DNA of 53,439 bases from NCBI GenBank assembly GCA_964602655.1, contig CAZRSF010000041.1, positions 1 through 53,439 of the forward strand, read 5' to 3'. Source of the DNA: Moduliflexus sp964602655 (lineage in GTDB: Bacteria; Moduliflexota; Moduliflexia; Moduliflexales; Moduliflexaceae). Positions 43,307-52,200 of the stretch are shown piece by piece; the stretch's first letter is position 1; each line of letters begins with the position of its first letter. Under the pieces are notes generated by a model that made no database searches, was not told where the DNA came from, and saw nothing but the letters and a program-made list of their open reading frames with translations. The position numbers and the translations under genes were made by a program.

Positions 43307-43855
43307 CTATTTAGAGATTGAATCAGCTACCTCTTGATAGCTTCTAAAATCTTTAAACTCGCCTATAGTTACTGGGGCTTTAAATGCATATATTCCAAGC
43401 TCTGACTTGAGGGCTAACTCCAACTTTTGTATTTCATGTCTTAATTCTGTTTTTGATTCTAATGAGGTGAATTCTTTAGTTAATTCAGCATTGTTTTTTT
43501 TCAATATATTTGCAATTTTTAGCCGAAGTTCGTAGCTAATTAAACCAGTCGTGCCACTAAAAAGAATAGAATTTTTAGAGTCCCAAATTTGAATTTTTTC
43601 AAATATCTCCTTGAACGTCTCTTGAGAGATCGTTCCAAATTGGATAACCTTGATAAGCTGACTTAGATATGAGTGAAGTTCAGGATAGACTTCAAGACGT
43701 TTTTCAAATAATTTGACATTAAAATCTTGAAGAATTTCTTTACGTAATTTTTCAATTTCACTGTTCGTCTTTTGACTGCTCGTAAGATATGAAACAAGTA
43801 CTGATACCAGCACTCCTATTAGAGCAATTAACGCTGTTACTATTTGTATAGACAT
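43307..43855 (-). CDS. Cassette D gene: membrane-anchored coiled-coil protein
   Basis: This 182-residue protein has one N-terminal membrane helix (MSIQIVTALIALIGVLVSVL) and a long cytoplasmic helical part with coiled-coil-like stretches (NSEIEKLRKEILQDF, ESKTELRHEIQKLELAL). AAGGAGG precedes the ATG at 43855; the 37 codons further upstream are discarded. It is AT-rich and precedes attC site D. Function unknown. Confidence 0.78.
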   Translation of the reverse strand: MSIQIVTALIALIGVLVSVLVSYLTSSQKTNSEIEKLRKEILQDFNVKLFEKRLEVYPELHSYLSQLIKVIQFGTISQETFKEIFEKIQIWDSKNSILFSGTTGLISYELRLKIANILKKNNAELTKEFTSLESKTELRHEIQKLELALKSELGIYAFKAPVTIGEFKDFRSYQEVADSISK

Positions 43856-44107
43856 CTTTATCCTCCTTATTCCATTTTTTATTCCAATGTAGTCTCTTTT
43901 AAGATAAGCGTGTGAATGATGATTATCTGTCTCTGTGAGAAACGCTAACAATTGATTAGACGGCAAATTTGCCGTCTAAACCGCCCCAGAGTTGATTTAG
44001 ACGGCAAAATCCTGCCACCTAAAACCATCTCGAATATTCAATCACCATGTCAATATTTTTCTCGTTCAAAATGATCATCCTTGACAGAAAGAGGGCTAAC
44101 AATGTCA
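43856..44107. other. Upstream edge of cassette array, with palindrome
   Basis: A perfect 22-base palindrome, TAGACGGCAAATTTGCCGTCTA, lies at 43957-43978, and a third copy of its arm (TTTAGACGGCAAAA) follows near 43998. No attI-like site, integrase or further attC is seen before the next GC-rich gene. Confidence 0.7.
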
Positions 44108-45241
44108 TTACGTTTTCGGCAGCGGCGGCGGCTGTTTGCGCAGTTGCCAGTACATCCAAAGGCCGATGATGATGCCATACATCAGCCCGCCTGCGCCCCA
44201 GCCGAGATCAGGCTGAAAACGCTGGCCGATGCGGCTGACGACAACCAGGCAGCCGCTCCAAATTGCCGTTCGCAACAGAATCCATGTCCAGAAGCCGCGA
44301 AATTGCTGACTCAGCACAAACCATTGGAAAAAGGCGACGACCGCGCCATAGACGACAATGCCGGTGGCTGGTTCGACGCCCGTTTTTGTCCAGGCGAACA
44401 TACCGACCGCCGCGCCGATGCCGTTCCACAGCACCCACCAGAACGAACTGCGGAAGCCCTGCCGCCAGAGCAGCGGCCAGACAATCAACGCGGCGCACGC
44501 TTCTAATAAGGCTTTTTCGGCGATTTGCGGCAACGCGAGGCCGGTTGAACCGGCAAGCCAATTCACGGCAAGCTGGCCCGGACGACCGAACCCAATTGCC
44601 CAGCCGAGCGCGTTCGTCATCACCCAGAGCGCGCAAAAGAGTTCTTTTCCCAACGAATTATCAGCCAATGCCGGAAGAAATTTTCCGGTTTCGACGCCGT
44701 GAATGAGATAGACAAGGGCAACGCCCGACAACGCGCCATACAGCAGGCCGCGCAGACCGAAATGCGCATACGGTTGATATTGCCCGAACAGCGCGAGCCA
44801 TTTGAAGAGCGGCGGCCATTGCGTCAGCGTTTCCGCCGCAATCCAACTGCTGCCGCTGGCCAGAATCCACCACGCCACGTTTCGCGAATGGCGGCGCAAT
44901 ACCATCCATTGCAAAAAACCAATCGCGGCTCCGCCAAGCAAACGGCGCAATGCGGGATCAAGCGAGAGTGGCAGGCTTGAAATCAGCGTTACGGCGAGAA
45001 TGGCATTCAGTATCCAGCGCGGGCGAACCGGCAGCGTCCAGCGCAGAATAATGAACTGCGCGAGGCCGAGCACCAGGCCGAATACCGCGTTTGCAGACAG
45101 CCCGTTTGCGCCGGACGACAGGACGAAGCGCAAGCCCCATGACGCGGCGGCGAAACCGATGGCGTTGATAAACATCCATTGCCACCAGCACGACCATTTC
45201 CAGTACGATTTCGGCGATGTTGGGTGGAGCGTTGGGTTCAT
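44108..45241 (-). CDS. Polytopic membrane protein with repeated helices, unknown function
   Basis: This 377-residue protein has about ten hydrophobic helices and is rich in Trp and Gly. Internal repeats resemble each other: GLVLGLAQFIILRWTLP, GAAIGFLQWMVLRRHS and YGAVVAFFQWFVLSQQF. That suggests duplication of a G-x(3)-Q-W/F-x-VL unit. The ATG at 45241 is used because the longer frame enters a hairpin repeat. No family is recognised. Confidence 0.72.
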   Translation of the reverse strand: MNPTLHPTSPKSYWKWSCWWQWMFINAIGFAAASWGLRFVLSSGANGLSANAVFGLVLGLAQFIILRWTLPVRPRWILNAILAVTLISSLPLSLDPALRRLLGGAAIGFLQWMVLRRHSRNVAWWILASGSSWIAAETLTQWPPLFKWLALFGQYQPYAHFGLRGLLYGALSGVALVYLIHGVETGKFLPALADNSLGKELFCALWVMTNALGWAIGFGRPGQLAVNWLAGSTGLALPQIAEKALLEACAALIVWPLLWRQGFRSSFWWVLWNGIGAAVGMFAWTKTGVEPATGIVVYGAVVAFFQWFVLSQQFRGFWTWILLRTAIWSGCLVVVSRIGQRFQPDLGWGAGGLMYGIIIGLWMYWQLRKQPPPLPKT

Positions 45242-45261
45242 AGGTGTTGCGATAAGGAAGA

Positions 45262-45294
45262 AGCTGTCAGACACCGTTGAGATGTCTGACAGCT
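45262..45294. repeat. Hairpin repeat, GTCAGACAC family
   Basis: AGCTGTCAGACA and TGTCTGACAGCT around a nine-base loop. It lies in the divergent gap upstream of the 377-residue membrane protein gene. Confidence 0.85.
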
Positions 45295-45479
45295 ATCCGT
45301 CGCAGTGTGTGTTCTATCCATACAAGAGGGAAGAATGCGAGACTGTCAATAAAAATGTGTTGACACTGCCGGTTTTGTCCGCAAATGTGACGATGTTCTT
45401 GCGATATTCGTTTGATAGACGCCTTTTTTGAGCGGTTCTATTCGACTCGCGGCGCTACGCGTTCGACACCGACGGCCTT

Positions 45480-46424
45480 ATGAAACATCTCTATCTGCTG
45501 TATTTTCTGCTGACATTTTCGATTGGCACGGTATCGTTAGGCATTGCGACGACGCTATATGTCAAGACGCGCTCGGCATTCTTGCGGCACTACCTCTATT
45601 TTTACGCGCCGTTTTCGCTGATAGTCATGTTGAATGTCGTGCTGTTTTACATCCGCTTTAATATTCCGACGATCTCGCATACGCTGTTTGATGTGCTGGA
45701 TTATTTAGAATCGGCGGTGGCGAAATATCTTGTGCTGTTCACCACGCCGGTGTTTATCCACTATGTATTCCATGTGCCTCGCGCAACGCTCAAAAATCGA
45801 ATCATTGGCGGGCTGGCTATCGCGTTGTTTATTGGCCGTCATGTTTTTGACATCGCCGTTCACGACGAATTGATCGGAAGCATCGGGAAAGCGATCTCGG
45901 ATACGTCCATGGTTGGCGTGATGATCTATAGCTTTGCGACTGGTTGGCGGTATCGGGCAAATTTTCAGGAAGCGGCTTCTCCAAAGCAAGTCAGGCTCTT
46001 TTTGATAATTTTTGGCTGTTATCTGCCACTGCTTTTCAATGACATGTTTCTCAGCGGTTTCTCCTATATCCGGTTCTATCCAATTCTTTATTGCTTGCTA
46101 AGCGTCCTTTTTTCGTATGATTTTTTGCATAAGCCGCCGCCGCCGGCCATTGAAACGGCGCCTCAGCCGCAAATGCCCTCAACGCTGCCGGATGACGCCT
46201 TTTTTGCGCGATACAATATTTCGGCGCGTGAAAAAGAGATTGTCGCCTTACTGGCGCAAGGCTACAGCAATCAGCAGATCGGCGATACGCTATTCATTTC
46301 GCTGAACACCGTCAAAACCCATATCCGCAATATTTATCAAAAATTGGACGTCAGCAGCCGGGAAGAATTGAAAACGCGGCTGAATGACTCAGGGGAATGC
46401 CGTCAGTCCTCAGCCCAGCCTTAA
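45480..46424 (+). CDS. Membrane-bound LuxR-family transcription regulator
   Basis: This 314-residue protein has six or seven membrane helices (about 5-210), a proline-rich linker (HKPPPPAIETAPQPQ) and a C-terminal LuxR/NarL-type helix-turn-helix at about 245-305 with SAREKEIVALLAQGYSNQQI and SLNTVKTHIRNIYQKL. It probably senses a membrane or external signal and binds DNA directly while anchored. Similar 7TM-LuxR proteins are known but few have assigned ligands. Its target is unknown; the glycosyltransferase gene follows on the same strand after a repeat-rich gap. Confidence 0.85.
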   Translation: MKHLYLLYFLLTFSIGTVSLGIATTLYVKTRSAFLRHYLYFYAPFSLIVMLNVVLFYIRFNIPTISHTLFDVLDYLESAVAKYLVLFTTPVFIHYVFHVPRATLKNRIIGGLAIALFIGRHVFDIAVHDELIGSIGKAISDTSMVGVMIYSFATGWRYRANFQEAASPKQVRLFLIIFGCYLPLLFNDMFLSGFSYIRFYPILYCLLSVLFSYDFLHKPPPPAIETAPQPQMPSTLPDDAFFARYNISAREKEIVALLAQGYSNQQIGDTLFISLNTVKTHIRNIYQKLDVSSREELKTRLNDSGECRQSSAQP

Positions 46425-46723
46425 AATGGCCGGGCTTAAAATGGAAGCAGGCTGAAGCCCGCTATCCTATTTTAGGGCGCTTCAGCGTCCTTCCGTTTTG
46501 AGCCGGCCATTTATGGCTGGCGAACGCCCTCACCCGCCGCTCACCCTTTCGGATCACCCCTTGAAATCACGCCTCAAATCACCCCGCAGAGCGATTGATT
46601 TTTTCGGAAATTTCTCCAAATTGATACGCGACAGTCAGGAAGAAAATCAACGGTTACAAGAATCACGTTCAGCCCGATCAGGGTTTTAAATCCTGACCGG
46701 GGTCTAAACAACAGGAGAAATTC
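46425..46723. repeat. Repeat-rich gap with two palindromic elements
   Basis: From 46425 to about 46520 lies a composite element with AGCAGGCTGAAGCCCGC, GGGCGCTTCAGCGTCC and GCCGGCCATTTATGGCTGGC-like pairs. It resembles the repeat inside the synthase gene at 51598-51703. At 46671-46705 is AGCCCGATCAGGGTTT paired with AAATCCTGACCGGGGTCT, like 25994. A ribosome-binding CAGGAG precedes the next gene. A 63-codon frame here is not believed. Confidence 0.8.
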
Positions 46724-48274
46724 ATGAATCTCAATCAATTTTCGCAACGTCCATTAGTAAAGGCGAATCTGCTTCTTGCAGCATTTGCCGGAGCGAATTT
46801 TTTGCTCTATCTATTGGCAACCATTGTCGGGCAACGCTCAGGGTACGGCTATTTTATTGACGAATTTTATTATCTCGCCTGCGCCAAACGGTTGGCGTTC
46901 GGCTATGTTGACCATCCGCCGTTCGCGCCATTTCTGCTGCGACTGGTAACGGCGACGCTGGGGGATTCGCTCGTCGCAATCCGCTTGCTGCCCGCCATCG
47001 CGAACGCGCTGTCATTAGTCTTGACCGGCCTGATTGCGCGTCGCCTCGGCGCAGGCATTTTCGGGCAATTGCTCGCGGCGCTTGCGCTGGCGGTCGCGCC
47101 GGTCTTTTTAGTGTTTGCCGGTTTTTTTTCGATGAATCCCTTCGAAACGCTGCTCTGGTCTGGCTGCGCGTATCTGCTCATCACGCTGATTCAGGAAGAT
47201 CGCCCGAAACTCTGGCTGGCGATTGGCGCGTTGTTCGGGCTTGGATTGATGAATAAACATACGCTGATTGTCTATATTGGCGGGCTGGTTGTTGGAATGC
47301 TGTTCACACCTGCCAGAAAATATCTGCTCAGCAAATGGTTTTGGGCTGGAATGCTGATTGGAGCGCTCATCGTGCTGCCGAATATCGTCTGGCAGGTTCA
47401 ACATGGCTTTCCGTCGCTCGAATTTTATCGGAACGCCGCCGTGTCGAAAAATATTGATTCATCGCCAGTAAAAGTTCTCTTTGACCAGATGTTGTCGTTG
47501 AACCCGTTAACGATGCCAATCTGGTTGATCGGCCTTTTTTTCTTCCTCGCGGCGCGACGCGGCAGCGCCTATCGCATGTTCGGCGTGGTGTATTTGACAT
47601 TGTTAGGCGTGATGCTTCTGTCGCTTTCCAGCCGTCCGGATCGGATGTTAGCGGTCTATCCGGCGCTGTTTGCGGCAGGCGCGGTGATGATTGAGCAGGG
47701 CTTGAGCGCAATTCGCTTGCGGAATGGCGGACGAATCGCCATCATTGCGCTGTTGTTGATTGGTTGGCTGCCGCTGCTGCCATTCAGTCTGCCGCTGCTG
47801 CCGCCGGATGTGATGAACGCCGTGCCATCGCCGATTCAAATCGAAGAAGGCGTGAATTCCCGCCTGCCGCAATGGTTGGCGGATCGGTTCGGCTGGGAAG
47901 AATTGGTGGCGCAAGTCGCAACGGTCTATGAGGCGCTTTCGCCAGAAGAACAGGCGAAATGCGTGATTGTCGCCGGAAATTACGGTGAGGCCGGGGCGAT
48001 TGAACTCCTCGGACAGGCGCATCATCTGCCCCGCGTCATCAGTCCGCATAATAGCTATTGGCTCTGGGGAACCGGCGGTTACACTGGGGATGTGGCGATT
48101 GTGACGAACGGCGATCTCTCTGAATTGCGAACCATGTTCCAAGAAGTCACGTCAGCGGCGACGGTCGAATGCCGCTACTGCCGACCTGAGATGAACATGA
48201 GGCCGATCTATATTGCAAAAGGTCTATCTATGCCGATGGCAACGCTCTGGCCGCAAGTCAAATCGTATGACTGA
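46724..48274 (+). CDS. GT39/ArnT-like membrane glycosyltransferase
   Basis: This 516-residue protein has about ten to twelve membrane helices and the GT-C pattern: the catalytic acidic pair in YFIDEFYYLA (D46, E47) in the first external loop, GYVDHPPFAPFLLRL, and NKHTLIVYIGG. It has a soluble C-terminal domain. The family transfers sugars from polyprenyl-phosphate donors to lipids or proteins on the periplasmic side. Donor and acceptor are unknown. The preceding LuxR-type gene might regulate it. Confidence 0.88.
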   Translation: MNLNQFSQRPLVKANLLLAAFAGANFLLYLLATIVGQRSGYGYFIDEFYYLACAKRLAFGYVDHPPFAPFLLRLVTATLGDSLVAIRLLPAIANALSLVLTGLIARRLGAGIFGQLLAALALAVAPVFLVFAGFFSMNPFETLLWSGCAYLLITLIQEDRPKLWLAIGALFGLGLMNKHTLIVYIGGLVVGMLFTPARKYLLSKWFWAGMLIGALIVLPNIVWQVQHGFPSLEFYRNAAVSKNIDSSPVKVLFDQMLSLNPLTMPIWLIGLFFFLAARRGSAYRMFGVVYLTLLGVMLLSLSSRPDRMLAVYPALFAAGAVMIEQGLSAIRLRNGGRIAIIALLLIGWLPLLPFSLPLLPPDVMNAVPSPIQIEEGVNSRLPQWLADRFGWEELVAQVATVYEALSPEEQAKCVIVAGNYGEAGAIELLGQAHHLPRVISPHNSYWLWGTGGYTGDVAIVTNGDLSELRTMFQEVTSAATVECRYCRPEMNMRPIYIAKGLSMPMATLWPQVKSYD

Positions 48275-48283
48275 TCTATAAAA

Positions 48284-48318
48284 AAGCTGTCAGACACGTT
48301 CGACGTGTCTGACAGCTT
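48284..48318. repeat. Hairpin repeat, GTCAGACAC family, between convergent genes
   Basis: Perfect 16-base arms (AAGCTGTCAGACACGT) with a three-base loop, lying between the converging glycosyltransferase and barrel genes, where it could serve as a two-way terminator. Confidence 0.88.
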
Positions 48319-48333
48319 GGATCACGCGCATTC

Positions 48334-48927
48334 TTACTCAATCAGCGTTTTCCCGTAGGTGCCGAAATTCAGACTGATCTTGCCGACGATTCCGCCGAGG
48401 TTTTCGTCCTCCAATTCCTCCAAATCCACGTCGGAGGCATAGCGATACCCGACGCCGACACCGATTTTGAAATACTGCGTCATGCGGAAATAGACGTTCA
48501 ACATCGGTTCGACCACCCAGTAGGTATCGTCGTCTCTGGCCGTGCTATAATCGTATTTCACCGACCCCACCCCGACAAGATTCGACAGCGAAAAATGCAC
48601 CATATCGTAGGGATGCACGAGATATTCGAGCGTGACGCCGCCGAACGCAATCGCCAAATCCGGCTTTTGACCCGAAGCGGTCATCGGACCGGGCACATCG
48701 TTTGTCAGCCAATAGCCTTCCGCGCCGATGACATAATTATGGTTGATAATCCAGCCGAAGCGTCCGCCAGCCAACAGCGCCAATTCCTCATTGATTTGCG
48801 TCAATTCGAAAGACGGCGCGCCAAAAATGTCGTTTCGCGTGCCATACTCGCCGTCCAGCGGCGCATCTTGAGCATAGGTCGGCAGAGCAAACAGCAGCAG
48901 TAAGAAAAGCAGAGCATATTTTTTCAT
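48334..48927 (-). CDS. Outer-membrane beta-barrel-like protein
   Basis: This 197-residue protein has a signal peptide (MKKYALLFLLLLFALPTYA) and alternating amphipathic strands ending in aromatic residues (GGRFGWIINHNYVIGAEGYW, VGVGYRYASDV, GKISLNFGTYG). That is the pattern of a small eight-stranded outer-membrane barrel. AAGGAA precedes the ATG at 48927; the upstream extension is rejected. Its cargo or role is unknown. Confidence 0.78.
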   Translation of the reverse strand: MKKYALLFLLLLFALPTYAQDAPLDGEYGTRNDIFGAPSFELTQINEELALLAGGRFGWIINHNYVIGAEGYWLTNDVPGPMTASGQKPDLAIAFGGVTLEYLVHPYDMVHFSLSNLVGVGSVKYDYSTARDDDTYWVVEPMLNVYFRMTQYFKIGVGVGYRYASDVDLEELEDENLGGIVGKISLNFGTYGKTLIE

Positions 48928-49299
48928 GATCGTTCCTTTTGAGTGTCCAGCAACGATTGAAACGCCGCAAAGACGTTCCATCGTCGTCGTTATTTATCAA
49001 ATGATTTCCTTGTGTTGTAAGACATTCGTTTGATGCGAGAAGAGAGGGTTGGTTTAATCACGTTTAAAAAATTCGATTCGGTTGATGCGTTTGCAGGAGC
49101 GTTTAATTGAACGCCTTTACGCTTCGTTCGGTCAACAAGACGACCTCCCTTATACGGAATCTCGTTTTTCTCTGGACAAAATGCGCGGGTTTCGAAAAAG
49201 ACGAACGCATTCGTTCCTGGTTCTTATTCGGCGTCATTTAACAGGTCGGCGGCCTGAAATTAGGGCTTCCGGCCTGTATTCTTTCCTAAAATCGAACAG
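48928..49299. other. Divergent intergenic region
   Basis: This separates the barrel gene (minus) from the large synthase (plus). A short frame at 49082-49303 has no ribosome-binding sequence and no recognisable protein. I see no clear promoter or repeat. Confidence 0.55.
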
Positions 49300-52200
49300 A
49301 TGAAAACCTTTTCTCCGATTGCAATTGTCGGTATTGGCGGCATTTTCCCCGACGCGCCCACGTTAGACGCCTTCTGGCACAACATCGAACAGGGCGTCAG
49401 CGCGGCGCGAGACGTGCCGGAAGGCCGCTGGCCGCTGCCGCTTCAAGACATCTACGACCCACAGCGCGGCCTGATTGATCATGTCTATTCCAAACGCGGC
49501 TGCTATATCACCGATTTCAGGCTCGACGCCGCCGGATTGAACATTGATCCCACGCTAATTCCGCAGCTTGATCCCGTGTTTCATCTCGCGCTGCATGCCG
49601 CCCGCGCCGCCGTGCAAGACGCCAATCTGACGGACGCCGAACGGCACAGCGCAGGCGTGATGCTCGGCAATATCGCGCTGCCGACCGAAACGATGTCCGC
49701 CATGACCGAGGAGATTCTCGGAAAAGCTTTTGAAAATGTGATTCTTCAGACCTGTGAGGTTTCGAAAACCTCACAGGTCTTGTCGTCGAACCCTATCAAC
49801 CGCCACGCCATCGGCATGGTCGCCGGAATCACGGCGCAGGCGTTCGGGCTTGGCGGCGGCAGTTTCACAGTGGATGGCGCGTGCGCGGCCTCGCTCTACG
49901 CCCTGAATTTCGCGGTCATGGAATTGCAAGCCGGACGCGCCGACGCCATGCTGACCGGCGGCGTCTGCCGCCCCGATAGCGCATTTACGCAGATGGGCTT
50001 CTGCCAGCTTGGCGCGCTCTCGCCAACCGGAAATTGTTCGCCGTTCGACGCCAAAAACGACGGTCTTGTCGTCGGCGAAGGCGCGGGGATGTTCGTGTTG
50101 AAACGGCTTGACGACGCGATTCGCGATAAAAAAACGATTTACGCCGTCATTCGCGGGATCGGCCTGTCGAACGACCGGCAGGGGAATCTGCTCGCTCCAG
50201 ATGCCGAAGGCCAGCTTCGCGCTATGCGAGCGGCCTACGCACAAGCCGGATGGCAGCCGCAGGACGTGGATTTGATCGAATGCCACGCCACCGGCACGCC
50301 CGTCGGCGACGCGGTGGAATTTACGAGCTTGCGCCAACTCTGGGGCGAATCGGGTTGGAATAAAAATCAATGCGTCATCGGCGGCGTCAAGTCGAATGTC
50401 GGTCATCTGCTCACCGGCGCAGGCGCGGCGGGCTTGATGAAAACCATCCTCGCCCTGAAACATCGCGTGTTGCCGCCGACCGCGAATTTCGCGACGCCGA
50501 ACCCGAAACTCGATCTGCCGAACAGCCCGTTTTCAGTCCTGACTCGCGCTAAAGCATGGGATGTCCGTAACGCTGGAACTCCACGCCGCGCCGCCGTCAG
50601 CGCCTTCGGTTTCGGCGGCATCAACGCGCATGTGCTGCTTGAGGAATTCAATGACGTGAATTCCCCTCCTGGGAGGGGCAAGGGGTGGGTTGCTGAGAGT
50701 GGGCAGCATTTCAATATCACAAACCCACCCCAACCTGGAGGAGAAATTACCCACCCCCAACCCCTCCCAGGAGGGGAGTTAATCGCGGTCGTTGGCATTG
50801 AAACGCATATCGGCGCATGGCAATCCGCCGAGGCATGGTTGCGCCACGTCCTGAACCTCGAAACCGAAAAAACGCCCGCGCCAAAGCCCGAACAATGGGG
50901 CATCGAACAGCGCGACGAATTGCGCGGCTACTTTCTTGAGAAATTAGAATTGCCGGTCGGCAAATTCAAAATTCCGCCGAAAGAGATGGAGGAATCACTG
51001 CCGCAGCAATTGCTGATGCTGAAAGTCGCCGCCGCCGCCATTGAAGACGCAAAGCTTGATTTGAACGACGCTGCAACGCTCAGAACCGGCGTATTCACGG
51101 GGATCGGCCTCGATTTCAACAGCACGAATTTTTCCTATCGCTGGAAAATCGCAGACCGCGCGAAAACATGGGCGCAAGAGTTGGGCTTACATTTGACGGA
51201 CAACGAATTGAACGAATGGATCGCAAACCTGCGCGACGCCTTTTGTCCGCCATTGACCGCAAATCGCACGGTCGGCGCGCTCGGTGGCATCGTCGCCAGC
51301 CGCATCGCCCGCGAATTCAAAATCGGCGGCGCGGGCATCACGATTTCCGCCGAAGAAAATTCCGGTTTGCAAGCGTTGAACGCAGCGATCCGGTCGCTGC
51401 AAACCGGCCTGATCGATCAGGCGATTGTCGGCGCGGTGGATATGCACGGCGATATTCGCTCGCGGCTCGCGGCATTCGCCGAAAATCCGAAGCTCGGCAT
51501 TCCCGCGGAAGGCGCAGTCGCCGTGATTCTCAAGCGGCTCGACGACGCGAAGTGCGACGGCAACAAGATTTACGCCGTGATCAAAGATATCTGCGTAGAG
51601 CCTGGCGATGAATCGCCAGTCTCAAAGGCGAAGGACGCTGAAGCGCCCTTGAGCGGGCTTCAGCCTGCTTCAGCTTTGAGACCGGCCATTGATGGCCGGT
51701 CTCTGTATCTCGGCGCGGCGACCGGCCTGACGAATTTCGCGACCGCCTGCCTCTGCCTGCATCATCAATTGCAGCCGGACGACGCCGAAACGCCGCAATT
51801 CTGGCTGCGTGACCGCGCTGACGGATTGCGCCGAATCTCCGTCAATTCAGGCAGCGCGGACGGCAACCGCATTCGCATCGAATTGGAAGAATGCGACGCG
51901 CCGCAGCCGTCGCGTGTGCAGGTTGTTTCGCGGGAAAATGACGAGACGCTGTTTGCCGTCGAAGCCGACGACGCGCCCGGAATCGTTTCGAAAATCGGCG
52001 AATTACAGGCGATGCTTTCCGCGAATCGCTCCGCTGCGCTGCCGTTGTTAGCGCGACGCTGGCGCGAATCGCAGACAAATTCGGCACGGCTCGGCCTTGC
52101 CGCGATTGCCCCCGATCATGACGAACTGCGCCAACAGCTTGAGATCGCGACGCAAACGCTTCGCAACGGCGCAGGCGTTATGCCGCCGGGCAGCCGTTTG

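Noticed and set aside
43943..43949. Fifth cassette core site upstream of cassette D
   Set aside because: It reads GTTAGCG, which neither fits GTTRRRY nor complements the inverse core of site D.
46498..46689. 63-residue plus-strand protein
   Set aside because: It starts within a repeat and has no ribosome-binding sequence or family.
49082..49303. 73-residue plus-strand protein
   Set aside because: There is no ribosome-binding sequence and no similarity; it ends at the synthase start by chance.
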